A stretch of DNA of 64,000 nt from contig LR990050.1 of NCBI GenBank assembly GCA_905147135.1, positions 13,824,001 to 13,888,000 of the forward strand. The letters are read 5' to 3'. The notes beneath the pieces were generated by a model. It made no database searches. It had not been told where the DNA came from and worked only from the letters and a program-made list of their open reading frames with translations. The DNA comes from Blastobasis lacticolella. Its lineage: Eukaryota; Arthropoda; Insecta; Lepidoptera; Blastobasidae. Made by a program: the position numbers and the translations under genes. This document shows positions 41,556-53,065 of the stretch, piece by piece. The number at the start of each line of letters is the position of its first letter. Position 1 is the first letter of the stretch.

Positions 41556-41808
41556 GCCGTGTGGTGTCCGGCAGAGTAGAATAGCACCAACCCCTTATAC
41601 TCATGGGCGTCGTACAAGGCGACTAATGTTTTCGAGGCAAAAGATCAAGAGTCTCCGTAGTCTGGAAAATGGGCAGCAGCCTTTTCCATTTTGATATTTA
41701 AACACTGTGATCTCCAACCCGCCTGCCAAGCGTAGATATTATTGCAATTACCTCCCCTTTCGTGGGAGAGGCCCTAAGTCCAGCAGTGGACTGTTACGGG
41801 CTTTGATG
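41556..41808 (+). mobile_element. SINE family E, full length with 11-bp TSD
   Basis: 253 bp, the same length as the copy at 1158-1410. ATCACATTTTG stands at 41545-41555 and 41809-41819, exactly repeated. Starts GCCGTGTGGTGTCCGGC and ends GTTACGGGCTTTGATG. Confidence 0.9.
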
Positions 41809-41819
41809 ATCACATTTTG

Positions 41820-42997
41820 ACATGATTACCCGGTCTTAATACACGACATAAAAACACTATTAACAACTACACTACGCTTCTACACAGAATAAGAGTGTTG
41901 TCCTATTCCTAAACCCACAATCGTATCCACACTAGTGCTGCCCACAAAAAGAGCAGTGGCAAAAGTTGGCTCGGTTCCGCATCAGTATCTCGTTTGCGGA
42001 TCACACAGAAGTTTATTCGCCACTTTTATCGCGCCAGTCGGGGAGCGAGCGTTAGCCAAAATGATTTATACCATTTATCATAAATAACTTAGTCCTTTTG
42101 ATTCCATTCGGTGAACTATTCGGTGGTGTACTGATTCACCCTGTACGCGGTTAGAGGAAATTATATTTTTTCCGTTTTGAGTTTTGGCGGTGTTGGTTAT
42201 AATGTAGAGTTATATACAACTACATTACATTTACTAAAATAAACAACGGAATTTTCGCTATTATACGACGATTCCATCTGATGTCCAAAGAACTGATTAA
42301 TACATATACATTTTTGAATGTAACATTGAAAGCAGACTTAAATAGTGAGTACAACAGGTACATGATAGAAACTAATAAACTTTCGAATTGTTGTATCCAA
42401 TGCAAAAAGTTTAACCTATTAAAACGTTTGCAATGGATACAGTAAACAGACCTCATGCCTTAAAAAAAAATTCAACATCGCATTACCTACCATGTCCCTT
42501 CTTTTTTTTTCAATAACTGCAGCCCGTAGTGGGCTCGTTAATAAACAGCCGGCCGATATTGGCGGAAGAGTTATCGGCACGAGTGCGTAATAAAGTATCG
42601 ACAGGTCCGCAGCAAGTTCTAATATTGTTCAATCTACATATTATTCCAATAAGTGGGTTTTCCTCGGCCCTATATTGCGCTCAGGGGCGGACCCTCGCGG
42701 TAAGTTTTTACCTTTTATTGTTTTATTTATAACTTTGTGATTGATGACGCCGAGTCGGAGTTGCTTCATAAATATTGAGGCGGGAAATAGTAGTCACGCT
42801 GCGAAATAGTTTTGAGCGGAATCTTTTTGCGGGCTGAATAGGTACGTTGCTCTATTATTTAGCAACTATTCGTTTGTGAAGTGCTATGTTACTTTTTTGT
42901 TTGGATAGTATTTTTTTTATTTTATGATTAGGAATTTAGAATATTTATCCAAAAAGAAACGCAACCTAATCAGAAATATTTGACAAACGTAATATAA
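41820..42997. other. No recognised gene
   Basis: Mixed DNA with small CpG-rich patches at 41985-42060 and 42535-42610 and no repeat match. Frames are short and domain-free. Confidence 0.4.
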
Positions 42998-43402
42998 TTG
43001 CATGCTGCAAGATTGTGGAATTCTCTGCCTCATGAAGTACGTGATAGTTCGTCTATCACGATGTTTAAGAAGCGCGTTAAGGAGCATTATCTCTCTCTAT
43101 CTGTCTAATATTGTGTATATATGTATGTATTGTATATATGTATCTATATATGTATATATTTTGTTAGGTATATGGTATATATGTAAAAAATTATCGATAG
43201 TGTAGTCTATTTTTATTAATTAAATATTTATGTATTGTGCACGTCTTAAACTACTTCCAGTCATCACGGTCTCTTTGCTGTAGGCCTGCTGGAAGAAATT
43301 TCTTTTTAGAAATAAGAAGTGCCTTTTGTGTCATGTATACATATATTTGCCATATCTTTGTTACCATTTTTGTGTGCAATAAACTATTAAATAAATAAAT
43401 AA
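42998..43402 (+). mobile_element. LINE family K, 5'-truncated copy with RT C-terminal remnant
   Basis: From 42998 a 35-codon frame reads LHAARLWNSLPHEVRDSSSI then TMFKKRVKEHYLS and a stop at 43105. WNSLP...R...S...FK...K.H is, as I know it, how many insect LINE reverse-transcriptase proteins end. A 3' UTR follows (CCTGCTGGAAGAAATTTCTT, GTGTGCAATAAACTATTAAA) with an AAAT tail. An in-frame TAA at 42995 marks the truncation point. Related 3' ends at 28125, 36252 and 56500. Confidence 0.8.
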
Positions 43403-43579
43403 TTGAGTTTACAAAGGCGAGGGATTTAAAGGCGTAAAGGTGAATGCATTCCGATAGTGATCGTGACGCAGCCACTCTGGCGGAGTTTGGCTTTCAGCGC
43501 CACTCCAGCCATAAAGAATCGACCGCCATAACACATAAACATACATCAAAACCCCAAACGCAGGTACACCGAAAGGCCA

Positions 43580-43800
43580 TCAACACACAATAGCGAATCA
43601 TATCTGCCGAATACCGTCCATAAACTCGGGACCGGCATACAGACGTCCGCGTGGGTCGGCGGCCGCTATCACAATGCGGTGCGCGGGGACAACGGCGCTT
43701 CCTGTTCCGGCCGCGGCGCCACCGTCGCGAGATTTATGCGCGGTACTTCCTCCTTGCGCCATATGCGACTACCCTCCGCCTCATTTGCACAAAACTCGAG
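43580..43800. other. CpG-rich block
   Basis: GTCGGCGGCCGCTATCACAA, GTGCGCGGGGACAACGGCGC and CCGGCCGCGGCGCCACCGTC. Three plus-strand frames and one minus-strand frame are open over it with no domain, as expected where stop codons are rare. Confidence 0.3.
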
Positions 43801-43971
43801 TTTTTCAAGCACCTGCGTGCCGGATGTGCGCTCTTTGCCGTCTCGTGTGTCAGCTTTGTTGGCTCTGATTGCTTAGTTAGGCAGGCTATTCGTGTGATTC
43901 GTGAGATAGTGATTATTTGTTGGCATCGACGTCCCAGGGCTGATATGATGTTGATGATCTCTATCATTTAT

Positions 43972-44172
43972 TTACGGTGAGGGAAAACATCGTGATGAAA
44001 CCTGCACATTCAGGCGACTGAATCGTACCATGATCCAATCTGCTCGGGTTCCCCTGCTAGCATAGTCACAAAGGTCAGATGGCAGTCGCTCCATTGTACT
44101 TATCTAATCTGCCTTATCCTGGATCATGGTCAAGGCTCTCGTGCGCGAGAGGACATTAACGCCAAGATCACT
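43972..44172 (+). mobile_element. SINE family B, body
   Basis: ACGGTGAGGGAAAACATCGT, GAAACCTGCACATTCAGGCG, GGTCAGATGGCAGTCGCTCC and TGGATCATGGTCAAGG, ending ACATTAACGCCAAGATCA. The head is missing. Confidence 0.88.
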
Positions 44173-44173
44173 G

Positions 44174-44700
44174 ATCGACCGATCTCTATCTTGTGATGAG
44201 TGTTAGTAATGACTAAAATCGTTCCTCTCGTCCAGCTTTTTTATAAATACCAAGAAACAAACATTCTACGGACTTGTTTCAAAAACGCTTCACTTCAAAC
44301 TTTGAAAATTTCCCCATACATTCCCTGCCTACCTTATAAATTCAGACGAGGTTAATACGTAATTACTTTAAAAACCGTAAGCAAAACACGAGTAAAGCGT
44401 ATGAAAATTGAATCTCGTCGGCTCACGAGCTAACGAAGTTGGTGTAACGCGTTTATGTTTATAAAATATTCGTGAGCTGGCGAAGAGTGAGATGCCGATG
44501 GGAACACTTAATCCCGACGAACATGATCATGAGCTGTTCTTGCAGGTACGTATTAAAAAGAATATTTTAACAAGTGATTGAAATTGAAATGAAATGAAGT
44601 TTCAATTAAAATCAACAGCTGCGCTTTTACATGTCTTTTTTACCGTTTATGCCTAACGCTTAAAATATTATTTATTGCTAACATCGAAAGATATAAATAA
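44174..44700. other. No recognised feature
   Basis: AT-rich DNA between two SINE B copies in opposite orientation. No coding signal. Confidence 0.4.
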
Positions 44701-44705
44701 TAAAA

Positions 44706-44873
44706 TAATCACCTTGCCGTCAATGTCCCAGTTGGACACTTGCGCACGAGGGCCCGAGGTTCGCATTGACCGTGATCTAGGATTTGGTAGATCTGCCATT
44801 TGAAATCCGTGACCCTGCTACCAGGGGAACCTGACCAGCTTAGGTCATAGTTACACATTCAGTCGCCTGAATA
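44706..44873 (-). mobile_element. SINE family B, 3' half
   Basis: Reverse complement of the family end: ACCTTGCCGTCAATGTCCCA, GCGCACGAGGGCCCGAGG, CCGTGACCCTGCTACCAGG and CACATTCAGTCGCCTGAAT. Confidence 0.88.
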
Positions 44874-44879
44874 CGCAAA

Positions 44880-45375
44880 TACGCGCCGAAATAGGCACGT
44901 TATGCTGGGAGAGCGATATCGTCGTGACTGTAGCGGCCGAAATACAGCGGAGAATGACGTCACTGAAACCTTTGTAAATGAAAAACCGCCGTAGATATGA
45001 ATTCATTTTTTCTCGATCCAAAGCGACTTAGGGTAGACAAACAGATTGAGTTACTCTACATGTCCACTAAGCTTCAGATTTTTCGGAATCTCCAGATTGC
45101 CAGACCTTGTAAGTTGTAACCGAAAACAATAGTAACGTATAGTACCTTTAGATATAACTCCATAATCGAGTCAAATTAACTTCGACACACGGCTAACGTG
45201 AGACGTAGGTACTGGCAGGAACAAAACGCGGCCCCTGCATAATGGAGCGGCGGCCGCGAACGCTCGCGGCGCCTCGGAATATCTTAGCAGTTGTACCGCT
45301 ATCACGTCACTCTTGGGGAGGGCGGGCTTGCTGCGGCGAATTTCGGTAGTTTCGAGAAGAAAGATTTTAATAGTT
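44880..45375. other. No recognised gene; CpG-rich part 45180-45330
   Basis: AATGGAGCGGCGGCCGCGAA and CGCTCGCGGCGCCTCGGAAT form a CpG-rich patch. The 96-codon minus-strand frame over it runs into the adjacent MITE and has no domain. Confidence 0.35.
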
Positions 45376-45378
45376 TTA

Positions 45379-45494
45379 GGCGCTGTCCTAATTGGCAACG
45401 GTCGTGCGACGGACAGTGTTGAGATCTTCCATTGGTCGGGCGATATCCGTCGTACGACCATGGTCTCACGTCCGCTGTCAATTAGGACAGTATC
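45379..45494. mobile_element. 116-bp MITE with TTA duplications
   Basis: CTGTCCTAATTGGCAACGG at the left and CTGTCCTAATTGACAGCGG on the reverse complement of the right. TTA at 45376-45378 and 45495-45497 is the other-strand form of TAA. The outermost few bases differ. Probably a PIF/Harbinger-type MITE. Confidence 0.65.
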
Positions 45495-45499
45495 TTAGC

Positions 45500-47030
45500 G
45501 TCTTTGCTATATTTAAAGGTGGACCCTACCTTCTAGTGTCACATGAGAACTAAACCGAGATTTCAAAGAAATCTCCACAAGTAATATGAGCCGCTCAGAG
45601 CAATAGCATACCAATGAAATATTTTACTTCTTCTTGTACATAGGTTCGTATCCTGAGATATTAGAATGGCAGTGGATTGTGGAGGCGATAGGTACACTAT
45701 AATCTGTTCAGACTGACTTGCCTTATTTGGTAAACAAGCCATACCTACTCGTAACAAAATCACGACATGCCGTATCAATCACGCTACATACGCTGTGTAT
45801 AAATGTCTGAATTATATAAGAATCACATAAATATCTATGAATTTCAACTAATACTGCTGCAAATTATCCTTTTAAATACATTATTTCACTCAAAATATAA
45901 ATTTCACGAAACTAACTCCGAAACTCTAAACTACCTAATCTCTCCTATTCGTCGCAACCAACCCGCACTAGCAATTCTCGAGCAAAGTTTCATATAAATT
46001 TTGTACAACAAACCTTAGCTGACGTTAACTTGGTATCTTTGTCTGATGCTCACGTGAGGGATGGGGGTGAAGGGGGTGCGGGAGGGGGCGGAATTCCAAC
46101 TAGCTTTGTGAATCAATCAGGAATTAATTGCGGGCCCTCGGAGTTGAGTGGAGTCGGCACTCCTGAACTCGATGCAAAGCATATCACTTTTCAGTTTACG
46201 TATTGCCTACTCGTAACGTTTCAAATGCACTTGCTTTGTTTTTGAACCGCATTGCTGCTGGAAAAATTGCCGGAAACGTTTTGGAGCTGATAGTACAACT
46301 AAGGCTTTACAGTTCGTGTGGGCTTAGATGCATTTTAACCAAATACGTTTTCCGTAGCGTTTTCAATGAAGGCATTTATTTTTTAATATTTACAGAAATT
46401 GTAACATTACAGTTAGCTATTTCGTTACAATTAATTTATTAGCATAGGTATTTATCCAGCTATCAACATAATATTATGTACAAATTTAATACTGTATGGT
46501 ACTTACAGGCATCATACTTTCGAATTCCTTCTTACATTCACTCATCAAGCATACTGTCGTACTCGCAAACAGCAATTGATGTCAACTGCTGAAATACTAA
46601 CAAAAGTATGATTCGAATGACGCTTAACGTGATTTTTAGATATTTTTAAGATCTTGGTGTAAGCCGGACTAAGTATTATTTAATAAAATAATACGTCATG
46701 TTACATAACGTAATTACTCACGTTTAACGTTTTTCGGCCGAAACTCTCGCCTACTTGACGAAATGTAAATTGAAAACTTAAGTAGCAGTAGGAACTTAAA
46801 AGCCATACGATAAATAAATAAATAACGTCATTTTGTATAAAATTTTGTGTTGATCTTAAGTGCAATTAAGAATTTGGTGCAAACCGCTCTTAATTATGAA
46901 ACTGACACAAGATGAGCTACTCGTTATAATTAGTAGAATGAGTAACATATCTCGGGTCAGTTCTTTAAATCTACTGTAAATAAAAACTTACATTCCACTT
47001 TTAAGCTTTCGAAACATTTGAATTATTCAT
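45500..47030. other. No recognised gene
   Basis: AT-rich. 46030-46180 is GC-richer (GGGATGGGGGTGAAGGGGGT) without a match. Frames up to 79 codons lack domains. Confidence 0.4.
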
Positions 47031-47034
47031 CATA

Positions 47035-47120
47035 TCAGTCGAAAGACTGCTGGGCATAGGCCTCCCCCAGAGATCTCCACAAAGGCCGGTCCTATGCCTT
47101 CCGCATCCAGCTGGTACTTG
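47035..47120 (+). mobile_element. Lepidopteran interspersed repeat fragment
   Basis: GACTGCTGGGCATAGGCCTC, CCCCAGAGATCTCCACAAAG and GGCCGGTCCTATGCCTTCCG. I recognise this wording as a repeat frequent in moth sequences. Class unknown to me. Only copy here. Confidence 0.5.
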
Positions 47121-47716
47121 GTTTGAATTAATACATGCCCTATTTATATTTCTGGATTTATTGTCGGTTTACCATATCTAAAAATACTTTATACTAAAAT
47201 TACTATTAGAACATCAATTTAAAAAACCAAGCAATTCAGCCTGTGAAAATTATACCCAGTATTTACTTATATAGAACCCCGTCCGTCCGTACGTAGCAGT
47301 AAACAGTTTCACAACTCGGGGAAGTTGGCGAGCGGTAACTTCATAACAGTACGTACGATTGTTTAGATCCCAAAGTTAGCTACTGCGTCAAAGGAAAAGT
47401 TCCAAGTGGTTCGCAATAGGAGCATTTCTATGGACGTTTGCGGTGATTTTGTAAGGCAATTAATAAAACTTTCTTTCGAATATAGCCAGTTGTAGCGACA
47501 AACAGGGAAATGGCTGAGTAATTAAGGGAAACCTAATTAAAGATTCGACGCAAAATATTGTTGGCAGCGGGCCACAAAAGTCAATTACTGAACTTGGGCT
47601 TCCTCCACGTTAGTGTAGGAGTGTATAGTCATCGCTTGGAGGACGGGTTGAAAATGCTACTCTCTATTTTCTGGGTTACGAATTTGCTGGCGGGTCTACC
47701 TCTATCGCATTCAAAA

Positions 47717-47781
47717 GTGTTGTATCCGGGAAACCCAATACGGCCTATGAAAAGCCGTGTTGTGTTTCCCGGATACAACAC
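47717..47781. other. Near-perfect 28-bp hairpin, 9-nt loop
   Basis: GTGTTGTATCCGGGAAAC (47717-47734) pairs perfectly with GTTTCCCGGATACAACAC (47764-47781). The inner CCAATACGGC pairs with GCCGTGTTGT apart from one mismatch and one G-U, closing on CTATGAAAA. A 65-nt stem-loop of this quality could be a small palindromic element or an miRNA-like precursor. There is no repeat or gene beside it to decide. Confidence 0.9.
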
Positions 47782-48355
47782 GGCTTAAAAATATATTATT
47801 AACTGCAACTTAACTCACTTAAAATTTCAGACAGGGACTTATATCAAGTCTGTATGATCACACTCGCACTAAACCTATTTTCCGCAAATGCAGCACCTCA
47901 AGTACCACAAAATCACCTAAAACACTAAAACACATTTTCATTTTCAAAACCTGAAGTACCGAAAACAATTCACCTGTTCTACCTCGTGACCACACAGTCA
48001 TCAGACAGACGGTAGTATTTCACAGAGTATCAACCCGTCTGCTGGCTACCTGAGCTGTCTAAGTTGCCGCATTCCGGTGCCGAGTGGCTCTTTGCAACCC
48101 TCGCACGGAAGGATAACTTGACACAAAGGCATACCTTGCGTCTAGCAAACTAAGGCATTTAAATTGACTAAACTCGTCATTGTACAGCGGTGAAAGGTAT
48201 ACTTAAGTACCATTATTAATACGAATGTGTACTATACCTATCTGCTCACTGAACTTTTTCTGCGCAATGAACGATGCCGACAGTGATTTAGGTACTTATT
48301 AGGTAGAAATTAACTATTTTTTTTCTATTTCGACTTCCATATCCATGTAAATCGA
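47782..48355. other. No recognised feature
   Basis: Mixed DNA with no repeat match or coding signal. Confidence 0.4.
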
Positions 48356-48359
48356 TGTC

Positions 48360-48455
48360 TGAAAGAGATCCCTTGACCGCTCTTATACTTTTGTAATCGT
48401 GCTGTGTCTATGTTTAGTTGTCCTGTACAATAAAGAGTTTATAAATAAATAACTA
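48360..48455 (+). mobile_element. Probable retroelement 3' end
   Basis: GTTTAGTTGTCCTGTACAAT then AAAGAGTTTATAAATAAATA has the AATAAA-like signal plus AAAT tail of LINE family K ends, but the upstream text does not match K. Confidence 0.35.
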
Positions 48456-48459
48456 ATTA

Positions 48460-49445
48460 GACAGTCTTCTGCACTAAGCTCTCAGCTGAGTGACGATATT
48501 CGCGATCTCTTTCGCGGTATCGGCGGTATATACACATACCCCTCTATTCGTAAGGTGTCCCGTTGTAACTCCTTCACGATAAACAAACTTTGTTATTCGA
48601 GACTAAATTCGTCGAAAGCCTAAAATAACACCCTGGTATTAGCATCAGAGCTTAAGTGGGACACCTACTTACTTCCGAACAGCTTCTTGGTGTCTATATA
48701 TTTCCAAATTGTGTCCATTCAAGGAGGGAGGCACACGCTTCCTTCTTAGACGTTGACACTTCAAGAAATTACAACATTCTCAAAGATCCACTTTTGAAAA
48801 ATTCAGTATTTGTCAATTCCTTATTGGCCAACTCCTTATTCCTATAATAGATAGATACCCTAGAAAAATTGCAATAATATAACCTAAGGTATCAAATGTC
48901 TTAAGGTACTTAATATTAAAAATAGAAAATATTTGATTGTTTGTAATAGATAAACTCGAAAACATCATCCGATTTTGAAAATCGTGTCACCTATTGAAAG
49001 CTACATCATCACTGAGTAACATAGTCTACTTTTTATCCCAAGAAAATAAAATCTGGAAAAATGTTTTGTTTACACAGATCCGAACTACACGCGGGTGAAA
49101 GCTACTGAAAACGGCTAGTAAATAATATTTTGCGTAAACAACAAACAACGTAAGTACGAATTAGGATCCACGTCTTCGCCGTATTAGCGAAGAATTACTC
49201 GTGTGAATATTTTATCACTTGCTAATTGCTCTAATTATTTACGAGTTTAAACACACGGCGAAGAATCTCAAAAGGGTCCGCGCGTGTGATGTGATGCATT
49301 ACGAGTGAGTGAATAATGGAGAAGCGCTCGTATGGATTTGTGCGTAGTGTGTAGGTATGCCAAGTTTTGCGTAGCTATCTTTCTTGGTTGTAAATTATAT
49401 GAGTTAGGGTAATGCTTGTGAGTGCGTTTTTGCGTTAAACAATGT
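48460..49445. other. No recognised gene; possible repeat 49000-49115
   Basis: GTAACATAGTCTACTTTTTA then TCCCAAGAAAATAAAATC and CACGCGGGTGAAAGCTACTG resemble the wording of the repeat at 54560-54960. The rest is unassigned. Confidence 0.35.
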
Positions 49446-49446
49446 T

Positions 49447-49528
49447 CAATGTCCCGGTTGTGCTCTCGACAACGAGGGCCCGGGTTCCACCTTGACCATG
49501 ATTCAGGTTTTAGCGATCAGGTAATTGG
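49447..49528 (-). mobile_element. SINE family B fragment
   Basis: AATGTCCCGGTTGTGCTCTC, ACGAGGGCCCGGGTTCCACC and TTGACCATGATTCAGG. Confidence 0.8.
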
Positions 49529-49586
49529 TGCGAGGAAAGCATGTAAGGATGTATCGAAATGTAGAAATATCGAAGTGATTATCTTT

Positions 49587-49990
49587 TGCAGTACGGTGCG
49601 TCGCAATTTATAGGACTCGCAGATTAGAAATGTCGCTGCAAAGTACATCGACGCTTATTGGTTTCGAAGCAGCAATGTTTCGCAGTAACGTGCGTCGGAG
49701 TTTGTGTTTTCGCTGTTTAGAAATGTCGCTGTAAAGTACATCGATGTTTATTGGTTTCGAAGTAGCAACGTTTCGCAGTAATGTTCGTCGGGGTTTGTGT
49801 TTTCGCAGTTTAGTGATGACGCTGTAAAGTACATCGAACCTTTGTTGAGTCGAACCAGCGACTTTTCGCAGTAACGTGCGTCGCGGTCTTGTAAAGTCGA
49901 ACTTTAAATACATCGTTGTAACATGGCATCGCAGTTTTGTTAAATCGCATTGGCGATCATCGAAGATTGTTCGTCGCAGAAATGAGGTAC
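49587..49990 (-). repeat. 93-bp tandem repeat, about four units, open in one frame
   Basis: CGCAGTAACG landmarks at 49681, 49774 and 49867 are exactly 93 bp apart, with one diverged unit on either side. 93 is 31 codons, so the minus strand stays open through 130 codons, repeating RRTLLRNVAxSKPIxxDVLY. The last unit has drifted. No start context or known domain, so I call it a repeat rather than a gene. Confidence 0.85.
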
Positions 49991-49999
49991 AGTCGTTCA

Positions 50000-50645
50000 T
50001 AGCTATTTGTTTTGTTGAAGAAATGGAAATACTACTTGGTACACACTTTTATGTAAAATTTACTATTTGGGTATAGTTTTTTCGAGACTTTTGTGATGGT
50101 TCTAAACAAGTTCTAAAGGATTATTGGACAAACAAATATCATATAGGTAGATGTTATTTACTTTTAATAAAATATTTATATGATGATGTATAGATGTAGA
50201 AGAGTGAATTTTGTTTAACATTAAAATAAAATAATTGTACTTGTACCGGGCCACAAACTGGAGCCTCTTCCATATTATTAAAGGAATTGAAATATACATT
50301 GATTGCGGTTTTAGGTATGTACACAGCCGCACGAACATTTGTAATGTGTGTTTAACAATACAAAGTTAGACAATTAGGAAAATTACGCTTTTTAATGATT
50401 AAAATTAATAGGTCCATTTAGTTATTCTTTGCGTACTCACGCACGCAACGTCAAAACACGTTCCTTTTAAAATACAATGTTGCTGGTGTTATTGCAAGTT
50501 GCAACGTACCTACAAGTGACTAATGTTGTAGGTACTGAAGGCAGCACTTAAACTTTCCCCGTTTAGAGTATAGTCCGTACTGGTAGATCACTCCACGAAT
50601 TAAAATTAACGAAGACCACATTAGACATTTGTTTATTTACCTGCA
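50000..50645. other. No recognised feature
   Basis: AT-rich DNA without repeat match. Confidence 0.4.
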
Positions 50646-50650
50646 ATAAT

Positions 50651-50740
50651 TAATCATCTTGGCGTCAATATCAAGGTTGTGCTCGCGAAGACCCGGGCTG
50701 CGCCTTGACCAACATCCAGAGTTTGGTAGATCAGATAATT
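50651..50740 (-). mobile_element. SINE family B fragment
   Basis: ATCTTGGCGTCAATATCAAG, GTTGTGCTCGCGAAGACCCG and GCGCCTTGACCAACATCCAG. Confidence 0.75.
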
Positions 50741-50744
50741 TATT

Positions 50745-51715
50745 TATTGCACATTTTAAGGGTATGTTCCGGGTTTCTTACCGCGTACAGTCGTCCGGTC
50801 ACCATGATGCATGCAACTACGTCAAAATATCGGTCTACTCGTCAACAAAGGTACGCGTTATTAAACCCGGAATACCTTCAAAACATGTGATAATTACCAC
50901 AATAGTTAAAAAAAATATTTATTTATTGACCTGAACATACCTACAAATTGTAATATTCATAGGCACACCGCCCGCAAGGATCCACGAAGCCAATCCGCAA
51001 TAACTCCACTCAAATCTGACATAAACATGACCGATATTCACCAACCAATTTGCATGTCCGTTCCGTGGGCTCTTGAATAAATTAGAGTTACCTCAAGCTA
51101 CCTGCCGGCCCTATGAATATGTAAGACAATGCCTTCCAAATCTTAGATCCCAATTAGGGGGGGTCATTAAGCCCATGGTTGATTACATCTGGCTGCGAGA
51201 CGAATTGCTAATGGTTGCGCATAATTGTCGCAGGTAATTCTGTGGGGTGCGTGCTGTCAATTATACGTTGGCTTGTTGGGTGGGATAAGGCCGGATGGTG
51301 GCCGGCGGCACCGAGCACAGAGTATAGGGAAACTATGTAATTATTACGTAGTAATCAGGGTAAAGTAATAGGACGGGCGGGACGTTTAAGTTAAGGGCTA
51401 CGTAGAAAAGCGCTAGGTTTCTGGATTTTTGTATAAAAGCCGTTCGTAAACGAGCGCTAAAAGCACAAAATCAATACACAAAATATTGTTTTATCTTTTG
51501 TCTATTTAAGCTTTATTTTAAGGAGCTTTGTCCGAAGTCAATGTCACTCCATTATACAAGTCAACAAAAATAACACAATATAAATTATAAAACACATAGA
51601 AATCACAACAATTTTCTTCTTGACATCCCTAGCATAGCATTCCTACATAATACATTTGGCCTCTCTAGAAAATGAAAAGGCCAATAAGCTACCTACCTAC
51701 AATACCTACCACCCC
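50745..51715. other. No recognised gene; CpG-rich part 51180-51330
   Basis: GGATAAGGCCGGATGGTGGC and CGGCGGCACCGAGCACAGAG are CpG-rich with no repeat match. The remainder is AT-rich. Confidence 0.35.
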
Positions 51716-51734
51716 ACCAAAAGATGCACAGATC

Positions 51735-52045
51735 CGTCTTCCCCTATGTATCTATCTACGATTAGATCTTTTAAACTATGCAACCAATTTTATTGCGGTT
51801 TTCAACAAAAGATAGAGCGATTCAAGAGGAAAAAAAGGGTAGCTAGGGTTAAAGTAGGTGTACGCGAACGAATTCGCGCCAGGTCCACTAGTCTATACAT
51901 AAATGTAACAAATTGTCGCTTCCTGCCGTCTGCCCCTCTATCTTTTAAACTACGCAACTGATTTCAATGCGATTTTCAACAATAGATACCTTAGTCATTC
52001 AAGAGAAAACGTTCTAAAGTAGGACACGCGAAGCCGCGGCAGGCC
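51735..52045 (+). mobile_element. Two tandem copies of interspersed repeat family F
   Basis: TCTTTTAAACTATGCAACCA with GCGGTTTTCAACAAAAGATA, and again TCTTTTAAACTACGCAACTG with GCGATTTTCAACAATAGATA, about 175 bp apart. The second copy ends GAAGCCGCGGCAGGCCAGCT then AGTTG, the usual CTAGT-type end. Confidence 0.75.
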
Positions 52046-52325
52046 AGCTAGTTGATAAGTTCTAAATTACAGATACCCAACTACAGCAAACCATATGATC
52101 GTTGACGAGTACCGGCGCCCCGCATATCGTATAGCAGCTCGTCGGCGAGCGGTCAGTTAGCCACCACTTACCCGCCGGTCACCGTAATCTCGTTAGCCGG
52201 TAATCGATTTACCGCTCGTCCGAAAGTCGATACGGTCTACACGGTCTACGAGTACGTTTAATATTGCAGGTATCGGGTGAGGTGGTGTTGCGTTATTGCC
52301 TCTTGATGGTAGAGATTATTAAGTT
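52046..52325. other. CpG-rich low-repeat block
   Basis: CAGCTCGTCGGCGAGCGGTC and CGCCGGTCACCGTAATCTCG, with GGTAATCGATTTACCG. No frame or repeat match. Confidence 0.3.
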
Positions 52326-52330
52326 AATAA

Positions 52331-52455
52331 TTACTAGTGGACGTAGCGCGACTTCATTCGCGTTCACATTCACACCTACGTTGCGTAGTTTAAAATATCT
52401 AAGCGTACATAGGGAAAGACGGCGGGAAGCGACTTTGTTTTAAACTATGTATAGT
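52331..52455 (-). mobile_element. Family F, internally deleted copy
   Basis: TTACTAGTGGACGTAGCGCG, ACTTCATTCGCGTTCAC, then directly GTTGCGTAGTTTAAAATATC. The middle found at 40510 is missing. Confidence 0.65.
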
Positions 52456-52466
52456 AGGTAGTATAA

Positions 52467-52491
52467 GTTAGTTAGTTAGTTAGTTAGTTAG
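52467..52491. repeat. GTTA tetranucleotide microsatellite
   Basis: About six GTTA units directly after the family F fragment. Confidence 0.9.
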
Positions 52492-52854
52492 ATATGTAGG
52501 TACCTAAAACTTAATGGTTTGGTTTGTAAAGCGATAATTATATTTTTATCTAAGGTTAGGTTGATAATAAAATTTCCGTCTGCTATTAATATTCTGTGCT
52601 AGAAGTCAAGTTTGTGACACCAGTACCATATTTTGTAGACATACAAATATGCAAATAAAATCAAATAACGTTGTCTTCGCAATTGAAAATACCTAAATGC
52701 ATGCAGCAAATACCTACGCGCCTGTATACATATTAAATATCTCTCAATGAAAACTAAACTGTACCGACCATTAATCATTTGTCAAACACATCGCTTGACC
52801 AATGTTGATACTCGCCAATTAGGGCGATATCTGGAAGTACAGTCGCAAACAAAA

Positions 52855-53065
52855 GCCAAACAGACGGGGCCCGGCGTCATGTGTTTTATAACGAGCTAAT
52901 TATTCCGGTGTGAGCGCGAGTGTGGGCCGCGGCAATAAATATGGCGGACAAACACGGTATTAGCACCGGTCACGCTGCACAATGTTTGTGCACGGCCTAA
53001 AACAACACATGTCTGCGGCCACTGACTAAATTTGTTGCCAGCGGTCATTCGACGAGTCAGCGGAG
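52855..53065. other. CpG-rich block with echo of pair-2 segment
   Basis: GGGCCGCGGCAATAAATATG, GCGGACAAACACGGTATTAG and GTCTGCGGCCACTGACTAAA. The first part echoes 34318-34350 and 33455-33480. No coding. Confidence 0.35.

Noticed and set aside
43651..43980. 109-codon frame, Arg-rich start
   Set aside because: Overlapping frames on both strands are equally open in the CpG-rich block. No motif.
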